18,023 nucleotides of DNA, from the NCBI GenBank assembly GCA_002284615.2, contig MU069588.1, positions 42,730 to 60,752 of the forward strand. Direction: 5' to 3'. Shown here one piece after another: positions 9,691-18,023 of this stretch. A program made the translations under genes and the position numbers. Origin of the DNA: Dunaliella salina. Its lineage: Eukaryota > Chlorophyta > Chlorophyceae > Chlamydomonadales > Dunaliellaceae. The stretch's first letter is position 1, and every line of letters starts with the position of its first letter. The notes beneath the pieces were generated by a model. That model was not told where the DNA came from. It saw nothing but the letters and a program-made list of their open reading frames with translations, and did no database searches.

Positions 9691-11457
9691 CAGGGGGTTC
9701 TTTTCATGTGCGCTCCCTTTTTGAATCAGGACAGCAACAAGCTTTACAATTTTCTTCATGAACTCATTATTTACGAACAGGCTAGCAGTCAGTCGTTTTG
9801 ACTGGAGGCCTTCTCCTTCCTGTAATCCTGGAATCCTGTAATCCTTATCAGGGGATTGCATCAGGGGATTGGAAGGGCAAGGGAGCAGTGCATTTTCATT
9901 TGCTAATAGGCAAGCAGAGGCCCCAAAGCCAATTTTTTCTGTACAGTCTTTCCCCTGCTACAACATCAATGCGTGACAAGCAGCCCTGCCAAATTTCTCC
10001 TCTGGAATCAGGTTTGCTTGTCTTTTGTGGAGCTCCTTGCGAATGTGTGGCCCAAAATGACCCAAAATCTACCAATTTAACCGCAGAGTGCCCACTAGTC
10101 AGGCGCCACAACCTATGCCAAATTCGATGATAAACTGCCGTACACTTTCAAACCCACTTCTGAGTAGGGGGTTTGCTTCTTTGGTTAGCGGTCTTGTTTG
10201 GCATGTTGGTGGCATCTGGATGTGGCCCAGGTGGAGCTCTGTGCATCAAAAACATGCATTTTTTCCATTTGGGCCCATCCGTGCGTGTTTTGATGTGGCA
10301 GATGTTTCTGTTAGTAATTAAGGAGCATATGGTGTGCTCCATACCTGCACTTCTCGGTCACCCCTGGTAATGGCCATTTCTGAGGGACCCTGCTCTGGCC
10401 CAAATTGCAGCAGCGAGAGTTTGGGAAGCCTTCTGGTAATATTGCAAGTGATGTAGGGTTGTCGGGAGGACCCTTGATGCTTGTCGGATTTCGTATCTTG
10501 GACAGGCACGCATAGCCAGGGAAGTCCAGATGGGCCCTGACAGGCCACCTCCGCACCCGCTGTTTGTCCTGGCCAATGCCTGGGGTTGTCATCATCAACA
10601 TTGACACCGCAGGCTGCCGTACTGGTCGCCAGGGAGGAGCTGCTGGGCTCCGCAAAGTTGCTGGACCTTAAAATTCACAAGTTCTTGCTCGTGGTCACAC
10701 GTCCAAGGAGGTCATTGTAGTTTTGATGACAATTGTCGCAAACTAATCAGTCCGGAATCTTCAGTTTGCTCGCTTCTCCCCAGATTTCAAACTGCTTTTC
10801 CTACTTTTATTTATCCATGGAGAAAGGTTGCGACCTTGCATGAATGGCTGTCGGCGGAAATTTGAAAGGGATAAACGTTTGAAATCCGGACCCCATCCCA
10901 ACACTCCGCTGAAGTGCCTAAATTTAATTAAGTATTGAAAGAAAGCCGTTCACTATCGTCATCACTCCTCTTGACTGGCTTTGGAGCACCCCCAGGACAG
11001 CCCCCTGCCAGCTCACAGCAGGTGGCCACCTGTGCACTCAGGGTCCATCCTGGGGTCCACTACCTGCAGGCTTAGGGGTGCAGCTGGAGGGTCAGGGCAC
11101 ACAGGGGGTGAGTCTTGCTGGCTGAGTGGACAAACATGCAGGCCTTGCGCACAGCATAATTCACCGAATGGGACCAGCCTAACGCTTCAAAACTGCTTTT
11201 TTTACTAGCTTTCAGGTGGTGTGCTCAGAACTGGCAGCGGCGGCCTGGCTAGCAAAAGGCAGGATGCCACACAGGGATGTGCGCCTGACTACGAGACAAC
11301 AGTTGTCCCAAGGTGGCAGATACATCCATGGATATGAGTGGATCTCACTCATCCGTTCATGCAAAAGCTGTCCAAATTGGACTAGGTCCAGGTCTGAAAT
11401 TGCAGAACAAGTGTGATCTGAGTTAAATGTCGATTTCTGGGGCACCCAGATCACCTC
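9691..11457. other. Non-coding stretch between foldback arm and outer repeat
   Basis: Short frames occur on both strands but none is convincing. The strings TGTAATCCTGGAATCCTGTAATCC-like (9820-9850) and repeated AGGGGATT form small local repeats. No RNA gene, promoter or family motif was recognised. Confidence 0.45.
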
Positions 11458-11570
11458 CCAGGCCGATTTTCAAAATTCCAAGTTTGCAGCTCTTCATGTT
11501 TACCAAATGTATGCCTATTTTCAAATTTTCTAGTCATCTGGTGAAGTCACCTTGGGACGTGAACACACCA
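11458..11570. repeat. Right copy of the outer inverted repeat pair
   Basis: It is the inverted match of 5843-5962, running from the CCGATTTTCAAAATTCCAA block to the CGTGAACAC block. Outside these limits the similarity fades on both sides. Confidence 0.8.
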
Positions 11571-11950
11571 CAACAATTGGCTTGTGATCTTCAATTGGAG
11601 ATATCAGCATCCACTGAGCATCTCTGATCCCATGTTCGCTCGCAGGCTGAGGAGTTGTCAATGACATCATGATGTAGACGACAGGATTCCATGACCTTCC
11701 CGTCCACGAAATTAGTTGGCATCCAGATATGATGCTCCAAGAGAAAGCGTCTAGGTCACCAGTTGGAAGTCAGGCTCTAGTCTTTTGCTGCTGCCATTGG
11801 CTTACAACTTTCAGCCGCGTTTCCGTAATTAGTTTTTCTGGTCCTGGCTTACATAAGCCTTACAACTTGGCCGGACCGTTTGAACCAGTTGTTTGCAGTT
11901 AGGGTGTCAATAAAGGAAAGGACAGGGTACTCTGCTATTTATGCCTCAAG
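11571..11950. other. No gene seen
   Basis: Unique-looking sequence without a convincing frame. It separates the outer repeat from the tRNA-like block. Confidence 0.4.
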
Positions 11951-12031
11951 TGGGCATCTGAGCGGAATCGAACCCCCGACTCGGACCTCTGGGTTTTAAC
12001 CGGAAGGATCAGGGCCAAGAAAGGAAAGCCC
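11951..12031 (-). ncRNA. tRNA-like sequence (tRNA relic or head of a tRNA-derived SINE)
   Basis: On the - strand the 3' part reads GGGGGTTCGATTCC followed by GATGCCCA, a perfect Pol III B box (GGTTCGATTCC) and a 3' acceptor half. The 5' half GGGCTTT at 12031-12025 pairs with GATGCCC at six of seven positions, allowing one G-U pair. TTGGCCCTGATCC upstream is only a weak A box. A loop containing TTAAAA lies in the middle, but its stem has mismatches and the T stem has one too. A working tRNA is therefore unlikely; a relic or SINE fits better. Confidence 0.45.
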
Positions 12032-12613
12032 TCCTTGTTGATGGCGTGGAAGCATAGTAGAAAAGAGAGAAATTGGAAAAAAAAAGAGGGGTTGGCCTTC
12101 AGTCAGGGAGGAGGCCTGGGTTGTCAGCACGTTGGACTAAGGCAACCAAAAAAAGGGAAGTAAGGGGCCAGGAAGGGGTGGGGAGGGGGAGGTTGCACGC
12201 TGGTTAAGTGTACAGAAAGTGCCTCCAGTCAAAATGCCAGACTGCAAGCCTGCTCGCGAAAAGAAGTTAAGTCTACGCTGGACAATAGCTGGTGAGCATA
12301 AAGGACAGACTCGCAGTCAGCACTGAAATTGGGAGTGCACTTCACCTATTCAGAGTTGTAGGTTTTTTAAATGGGTTTGTATGGTAGCCTTCAGCCAGAA
12401 AGGGTAGGCTGCTCAGCTTGCAGGTCATAGCAAAGAAGGCCTCCGACGAGGCCGACTGATTGATAGGCTGTTCATAAAGGAAAGGAGGGAAAAGGGATCA
12501 CGTTCTTGTTGTTTTGGTTCATGAAAGGGAAAGCCGCTGCTTTCTCTTGCACAGAAGTTCATGACTCAGCCTTCCTGGCAACTGACGAAACCTTGTTTAC
12601 TAATTAAAAAAAA
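12032..12613. other. No gene seen; purine-rich flank
   Basis: A-rich and G-rich runs alternate. A short hairpin (GGAGG ... CCTCC, about 12188-12227) is present. It ends in an A tract that abuts the next element. No coding frame is convincing. Confidence 0.4.
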
Positions 12614-13022
12614 CCAGGGTTGGGTCATTCGCGGGACTGGGGGGTAGCGAGCGTGTAAATTCACATTAAATGCGCGAATTGACGATTTATTCGCGCATTT
12701 GGAGGGCCATTTTGGGGAGGGGTTTTGGGTGGGAGGGACCAAGGCTCGAACCTGGGACCCATGCCCAACCACCCCAAACCCCATAAACATCAAATCATGC
12801 CAAGAGAGAAGGGTCCTGAGTGGGATCATGTCTGACATAATTTCATTTCTGAAGGGACAGACTGGGCCAGACTGGGCCAAACTGGACCAGACTGGGCCTG
12901 CCCAGCAATTTTGACCAACGAATTTTACCGCGCTCTCCAAATAGCAAATTTAAAAATCATTGAATTTTCATCCATTTGTAGCGTTCTTAAAAATTCTTGG
13001 TTCGCGAATGACTCAACCCTGG
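12614..13022. mobile_element. Small non-autonomous DNA element (MITE-like), 409 bp, 20-bp terminal inverted repeats
   Basis: The left end 12614-12633 (CCAGGGTTGGGTCATTCGCG) and the reverse complement of the right end 13003-13022 match at 19 of 20 positions. Both ends are flanked by A runs (eight left, six right), compatible with an A-rich target duplication. Inside is a perfect 12-bp hairpin stem AAATGCGCGAAT (12668-12679 with 12689-12700, loop 9 nt). A B-box-like GGTTCGAGCC lies on the - strand near 12752-12743. A short tandem array of GACTGGGCCA-like units spans 12859-12898. It codes for no transposase. Confidence 0.82.
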
Positions 13023-14445
13023 AAAAAACTTTGCACTGGTCAGGAGCTTTAAGTTTGTGTAACCTTTGGACGGCAACTGTCAATCCGACCGGGACACTCT
13101 TAATCGGAATCCTGGGATCAAGAGCTATCGATTGGTATACGTATGGGTCCGAACGGTGAAGGTCGGTAGGGGTGGGTGTCTGAGGGGGGTTTCGACTTTT
13201 TGGAACCCCCCCTCCAGTTTTTTTCTGGGCCACTTCTACATAATTCTAAAGACACCATTGGATTCCTGAGCTCGAGAACTGTCTATTGGTACCCTTTTTG
13301 TGCAGATTGGGTAAATGGGTGGGTCTGTGTGGANGACTGGGAGCCAGTGCCATGCGCACAAGGGTGTGNGTAGCAGGGGGTGTAAACGCGAAGGTGCAGC
13401 AAANCAATCNAAACTTCCTGGATAGAGACAATGAAAGATGCATTNTAACATGGTGAAGTTAGGAGGGCTGTTTGTGAAGTTGCAAGTCAGTTGTGGGTGC
13501 CTGGAAGGGCAGGTATGCATGGGCGTCCGCTGCTCAGTTTTTGCCCCATAACTCTGCTTTAACTCAACCTTTCATTGCGCTGAGTATAGAGATGAATGCA
13601 GCTTTAAAAGAGGAGCAAATTGGTACCATTAATGTTTGGATTGGGGCACTGGAAGGGGGGTTTTGGGGTGGGTGGGTGGGTCAGGGGGGTCCACCCTAAA
13701 AAATACACATGCCGTCCAGGAAAAATTTTTTTCCACCCTCCTGCACTGGTACAGAAAAATGTAACCATGGCAACTGGGGTTTAAACCTATTCTTATGTAT
13801 CCTTCGTTGTCAAGCTTTAACTCCAGGCAGAGGTCTACACGTGCCAAGGCAGGCACACTCGCAAAAGAAAATATCCCAATGCAGAACAGCCGAGCACAAG
13901 TACATAACTTACACCCCACAAAACCCCTCTCGGCACCCCCCCTTACCGGGCCTATCCCAAGAGCCCAATCAGCCCCCACAAATCGGGGGCAGGAGGCCCA
14001 GAGGGAGCCGAGACCCAACAAGGTTTACAAGGTTTACGGGGAGCCGAGACCCAACAAAACTCCTTGAGCATAACACACAATCCATGATAACCCCTTGTCC
14101 TTTACCTCCAAACACTTGTGTTTTAACAGGCACTGATGTTCCTCAGTGGCTCTGGAATTATGAAAAGGGTAAGGCTTCTGTGTTAAGTGCAGTCGAAGCT
14201 AGCAACACCATTTTCCGCTATAACCATGTGATCCTAAAAATTTTGGGCAACATTTGTGGAAGTACAAGAGATCCTGTCGAGAAAAGCAGCAAAAACAAAT
14301 ACAAAGTACAATGGCACCCCTCACCGTTGCAAAATGGGCTCTGCCAATTTTCAAAAATGACGGGCTGAAAGTAGCCTATTCAATGCATGTACCAAGGAGA
14401 ACTAAACTAGACCCATGCTGACAGCTCCGCTGGAGCCCATTAAGC
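13023..14445. other. No gene seen; repeats and ambiguous bases
   Basis: This stretch has five Ns (13334-13445) and G-rich runs. A 17-nt direct repeat, GAGCCGAGACCCAACAA, occurs near 14007 and 14042, separated by a duplicated GGTTTAC. The longest + frame (13709-14368) crosses this repetitive DNA and has no recognisable domain. Confidence 0.45.
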
Positions 14446-14454
14446 AAATAATAC

Positions 14455-15124
14455 CAGAGGTGGGCGACGAAGGCCCCAAAAAGGGGTACTTTTGAAATGT
14501 TCAGAGCGAATGTGGCACAAAGTTGCTACTGTTAAGGCTCAGATGCTATGGATAGCCCTGGTCATGAGCTTTTTATAGCACCTGAGCTTTAAAAGTAGCA
14601 ATTTTGTGCCACATGCCTAATTTGCCGCGGCGTGAACCCTAGTTTTTGGCACCAAATCTCCATATCTGACTACCTACTGCGCCAAATTGGGTGATTTCTG
14701 GTGATTTGGAGTCATTGTAACAAATAAATAACATTACAAACGAAGTGGAGTGATAAGACCCAGTGGTTGGTGAGATACAGAATTTCAGCCATTTCCCTTG
14801 GAGAAATGGCAGCACAAGGGGTGCCAAAAAGGTGAAAAATCAACTTTCTCCAAATTGGGTTTTCAGCACACCAACTGATTCCTCTTCATAAAAGAAGCAC
14901 CCCTGTGGTGTTTTGAAGGTAAAGGAAGCTCTGGGGTGTGGTGACTCATTACGTGCAGGCTCGGTGCCAGAATTGTGCCAAAATTTGAACCAGGTGTGCG
15001 CCAGGACTCACTGGGGTGGTCCGTTTGGCCCCAAACTTCATGATCCATCTAGTTATATTATTTAAACATGGTTGGCATTAAAAAATTCACATGTTCAGGA
15101 CTTTTGCTTCGTTGCCCACCTCTG
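14455..15124. mobile_element. hAT-like non-autonomous element, 670 bp, with perfect 9-bp target duplication
   Basis: The left terminus CAGAGGTGGGCGACGAAG (14455-14472) and the reverse complement of the right terminus (15107-15124) match at 17 of 18 positions. The sequence AAATAATAC stands immediately outside both ends (14446-14454 and 15125-15133). CAGAGGTGGGCAA-type ends are typical of hAT elements, which usually duplicate 8 bp; the ninth matching base may be chance. No transposase frame is present. A strong internal hairpin lies near the left end (14510-14549 with 14575-14614). Confidence 0.85.
14510..14614. repeat. Imperfect 40-bp inverted repeat (hairpin) inside the hAT-like element
   Basis: Bases 14510-14549 and the reverse complement of 14575-14614 agree at about 35 of 40 positions (ATGTGGCACAAA, TTGCTACT, GCTCAG, TGCTAT). 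The loop is 25 nt. No other role is visible. Confidence 0.88.
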
Positions 15125-15209
15125 AAATAATACACAGAGGCTTTGAAAGTCAAATCCATGAAGATATGCCCACCTGTGATACCTGCCACCGCACGTCGGA
15201 AAGTTTTAA

Positions 15210-16330
15210 TTCTCTGATCCTGCTCTGATTCAGAGTAATCCCCTCTGATAGGCTCTGATACAGCCTCACCAGAGGTGTCTGATTCAGACAAATAGCCAGA
15301 CCCTCAATCAGACCCCTTATGCTCTGATTCAGACCCTCTGATCCCAAACCATAAAGCTCTAATTCAGGGCCCCTTCAGACCTCCCTAATGAGAGGAGGAA
15401 TAAAAGAGCACTATGCAGTGCGAGCTGGAGACCTAACACTTAGCTTACTGGCGCTGCCACTCAACCAAGGGTTCATGTGTACACATTGCTCACCAAGAAA
15501 ATTGGAATGTTTACATCATGTAAACAAAATGATTCCTTATTTTGTACATAATGAGCTTATTCATAGGCTGTGCATGCGCAGGATAAGCCTTGCTGTCTGC
15601 AAAAGGCCTTGCAAATATGTTTTCTCACCATCAACAGTGGCAGGTGGAAAAAACACACCACCTTTTGCATCACAGACTTAGCACCCTCTGAATCAGAGCC
15701 ACTTTAGAAGGTAGTTCTGAAACAGATGGGTGTTCTTCATCCGAACCCTGCATGGGAACCTAGATGAATTGGCCTGATTCTGAGAAAATGGACTCTGATC
15801 CACAGGCAGTTCAGACATTGTGTGGGGAGGCAGACAGACAAATAGCCAGACCCCCAATCACACCCCTTTTTTCCTGATTCAGACCCTCTGATCCTTAGTC
15901 ATCCCAGACTGTTCAGTCACTGAATGTCTCTGATTCAGATCCTCTTCAAAGCCTTTCCGGTCTGCCCAGCTCTGATCCAGACCCCCTCCAGAGCTTTTTC
16001 CTTCTTCTTTCGTGATAAGACAGGTGTCCAGTTCAGACTTACTCTGATTCAGAGCGCCTTCAGAGGGTCCATCACAAGGCAGATGGGAACTTCGATGAAT
16101 TGTTCTGACTCTGAGAAGTTGAACACTGATCCAGAGGCAGTTCAGACATGGTGTGAATAGGCAGATGGGGCCAACCTTTAATGTTAGTCTGCACCAGACC
16201 AGCTTTATTCTGATTCAGACCATCATCAGAGGCTCTTAGTGATGCTATACAACGGCAGCCTCTGACTCAGACCCCCTTGCTTCTAATTCGGAGGCCGTTC
16301 AGAGGCACCCTCTGAATCAGACCCTCTTCA
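15210..16330 (+). repeat. Minisatellite of TCTGATTCAGACC units, potentially coding for Ser-Asp-Ser-Asp-Pro
   Basis: About ten copies of the palindromic core TCTGA(A/T)TCAGA or one-base variants are spread over this stretch, often followed by CCCTCTGATCC or CCCTCTTCA. Longer duplicated blocks exist: 15288-15343 resembles 15838-15894, and 15751-15834 resembles 16082-16165. Read in one frame, the core gives SDSDPL (for example 15929-15946 and 16261-16278). Stops and indels break most copies. The last copies lie in the same frame as the coding sequence that follows. A 97-codon frame at 15388-15681 interrupts the array and is not recognised. Confidence 0.8.
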
Positions 16331-16797
16331 GGTCAATCAGACCTGGAATCAGAGAAACCAAAACTTTCCGACGCACATACCACTGGGACTGTCTCATAGT
16401 TGTCAAAGCATGCTCCCAAAATGAACGGGCACTGGACAAACCAAATGAGCACTGGGACTGTCCTGCATGTGCCTCTCTGTCAGACTGCCAAAAAGCGGAA
16501 AGGATCAACTCCTCTGAAGGTTGCAAAATGATTCATGCGGAATGGCATTCGAAATGGGAAACTGCTGATATGTTACAAATGCATCCAGACTTAGATGCTC
16601 ATGTGCAAGCTTTTGACTTGGAGGAAGGACCAGAGCTAACAGAAGACTCCTTAGACGATGAGATAGACCTAGACAATCTTGTTAACCAAGGCTTCAAACG
16701 CAACCCTCAGAGCCTACCTGACTCTACACGCTTTCAACTACCGGCTGTGCCATTTGCAAGAATGTCACCTTTGACTTCCAACCTATCAACCCCCAGA
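16243..16797 (+). CDS. Cys-rich hypothetical protein segment, probably part of a mobile element
   Basis: The frame is open from just after stops at 16237-16242 to TAG at 16795-16797. The first part encodes SDSDPL-type repeat sequence. From about 16378 it reads YHWDCLIVVKAC ... EHWDCPACASLSDC ... EGC. The Cys pattern is C-x6-C-x15-C-x2-C-x5-C-x11-C with a duplicated HWDC, which suggests a zinc-binding module. An acidic tail (ELTEDSLDDEIDLD) follows. The first in-frame ATG is at 16528, after the Cys cluster, so the real start is probably upstream or in another exon. Base composition is AT-richer than the RIBA exons. No family name can be given. The next two blocks are in the same frame, separated only by single stops, so all three may belong to one broken or intron-containing gene. 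Confidence 0.55.
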
Positions 16798-16800
16798 TAG

Positions 16801-17070
16801 ATATCATGCCAACATGGCAACGTGTTATTATCATTAGAAGTGTTGATCTCTTGTAGGAGCCTCTTCACCCTGACACATCTGATGAGGTCGCCATGCCAGC
16901 ACAAAAGTCGGAAGTGGTTACCACTGAATGCGCCTGTATCTACTAATGCCAATGGCAAGTGCGTTGGCATGTTCACTGTAGACAAGCTCGTGTCCCTGCT
17001 TGAAGCCTATGAAGCAGCCAAAAGAGCAGGCATCCATGCCACAACCACCTGTCTAGGATTCAGCAACTGA
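16801..17070 (+). pseudogene. Short in-frame block between the Cys-rich and PCIF1-like frames
   Basis: Frame +1 is open from after TAG 16795 to TGA 17068-17070. Its second half looks like real protein (GKCVGMFTVDKLVSLLEAYEAAKRAGIH). Its first half looks better in the neighbouring frame (EPLHPDTSDEVAMPAQKSE at about 16859-16915), suggesting one frameshift near 16920-16950. Together with the flanking stops, this suggests a decayed gene, or short introns I cannot place with confidence. No family is recognised. Confidence 0.4.
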
Positions 17071-18023
17071 AATTACAGGACTGCTATCCCGTCAAAAGCC
17101 CAACAAAAAGATCTTTCAGCCAAGAGCAAAAAGCTCCAAACTTCCAACACGCTTATCACACCTCCTCACATCCGATTAGCCCTGCATAAATGGTGCATGG
17201 TCTCAACAGAAAGATTTTCCAACCCCCTTGAATTTGGCGAGACATACAACACCTATTTCAGCACAAACTGCCAAGACCAGGTCTTTGGAGCACACACAGA
17301 TGCCCTCTCTGTGCGCTACACTGGCTTCTCGTTTTGCCATCCCACACATGAGGACGAAATAATGTTTAAAATCCTGCACCGCGCAGTGCACTCCTCCCTC
17401 CAAACCATAGATCCAGTTGCCACCTTTATGCTTCTGCCCCATTGGAGAGGCTTTAGCTGTAACGCTTACATGAGTTGGCTTAGCCAGTACCCAGATCTTG
17501 CAAAAGTGCTTGCCAAATTCCCAGCAAGAAACATCCAATTACAGGAATCACAATACTGGTTTTATACCATATCCAGTCCCACTCCACCTTCATATCCCAT
17601 GCAATTTATTGTTGTGTGGAATCCTAATGCTAGAGTAATGCTTTCCCAAGGCCCAAAAGTCTGGAACTACAGGAAAAATACAGCTGAGAAACTTGCTAAA
17701 GAGACTACTGCTAGCCATGCTATCAGTTCTATCTTCTATCATGATTTAGATATTACTCATATAGATAATTGGAGAATTTTTGCAGAGAACAAGAAAGAAC
17801 AATCAAACTCCCACGCCCACCTCCAAGTGCAATATCACACGCATTACGCACCTATGATAATTGAAATGTGGGCCCTGCCACTTTTCAAACAAGCTAACCT
17901 TGTGCCTGAGGATGTCTCGCCTGCTGCTCGCACTGATATTGAGTGTGCCTGCTGCCAAATATGCAATTACTACCAAAGTTATGAAACTGGAACCTTGGAG
18001 GATCCATTTCCTGATATGTATGT
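17071..18023 (+). CDS. PCIF1/CAPAM-like methyltransferase-fold protein with altered catalytic motif, 3' end beyond the window
   Basis: The frame is open without a stop for 317 codons, from after TGA 17068 to the window edge. Counting from 17071, residues 47-73 read ERFSNPLEFG ... TYFSTNC ... VFG, like the E-x-F-x-S-P ... FGS region of PCIF1. Residues 85-98 read GFSFCHPTHEDEIM, at the position of GSF-x-x-NPPF-x-E-E-L-M. Residues 119-127 read FMLLPHWRG, at the position of the F-x-PEWRE strand, with the same 34-residue spacing. A QFIVVWNPNAR strand (178-188) matches the end of the fold. PCIF1 is the cap-adjacent adenosine N6-methyltransferase and needs NPPF; here the four residues are HPTH, so methylation is doubtful. 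A C-x-C-C-x2-C cluster (292-298) begins another module. The true start and stop are unknown. The AT-richer codons differ from RIBA. The family call comes from motif order and spacing by eye. Confidence 0.55.

Noticed and set aside
13334..13445. Cluster of ambiguous bases
   Set aside because: An assembly or sequencing artefact, not biology. It only warns that frames here are unreliable.
13709..14368. 219-codon + frame, long for this region
   Set aside because: It runs across direct repeats and low-complexity DNA and shows no domain, no homologous block elsewhere in the window and no splice context. It is probably open by chance, though the part after 14130 looks somewhat protein-like.
15420..15475. 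A-box-like TGGTTGAGTGG on the - strand, suggesting a second tRNA-like head
   Set aside because: No B box or acceptor stem at a suitable distance.
15210..16330. Regularly repeated short palindromes that could suggest a CRISPR-like array
   Set aside because: Unit spacing and length are irregular, the repeats are diverged and partly coding, and the context is eukaryotic.

Overview
The window looks like nuclear DNA of a green alga, probably chlorophycean. One gene is split by many repeat-filled GT-AG introns. Its exons are GC-rich, its protein carries Ser/Gly/Asn/Gln-rich insertions, and much of the rest is decayed mobile DNA. The assignment is inferred from gene architecture and composition, not from any search. 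Seven ambiguous bases (7091, 7157, 13334, 13369, 13404, 13410, 13445) point to draft assembly.

Layout. (1) 1-5670: the middle and 3' part of a riboflavin-biosynthesis RIBA (RibBA-type) gene on the + strand. Six exons can be joined with correct splice phases: 59-239, 1123-1265, 2678-2835, 3262-3351, 4257-4785 and 5514-5670. The first four give the DHBP-synthase half, whose visible motifs are intact. The last two give a GTP-cyclohydrolase-II half that has lost the zinc-binding cysteines and the catalytic RQEG-type motif. The gene starts before the window, and no terminal exon was found after the strong donor at 5671. The introns hold a minisatellite that copies an exon/intron junction in both orientations, and microsatellites that grow directly out of splice sites.

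(2) 5671-11640: non-coding, decayed mobile DNA. A large foldback structure (arms about 7866-8705 and 8846-9690) lies inside it. A second inverted pair (5843-5962 and 11458-11570) lies further out on both sides.

(3) 11640-15133: small non-autonomous elements. These are a tRNA-like sequence on the - strand (11951-12031), a 409-bp element with 20-bp terminal inverted repeats (12614-13022), and a 670-bp hAT-like element (14455-15124) flanked by a perfect 9-bp target duplication.

(4) 15210-18023: a minisatellite whose units can encode Ser-Asp-Ser-Asp-Pro runs into AT-richer coding DNA in the same frame. This coding DNA comprises a Cys-rich segment (16243-16797), a short middle block (16801-17070) and a frame of at least 317 codons (17071-18023) that runs off the window end. 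The last frame resembles the methyltransferase fold of PCIF1/CAPAM, but has HPTH where that family has the catalytic NPPF. I take it to be part of a mobile or transferred element, unrelated to RIBA.
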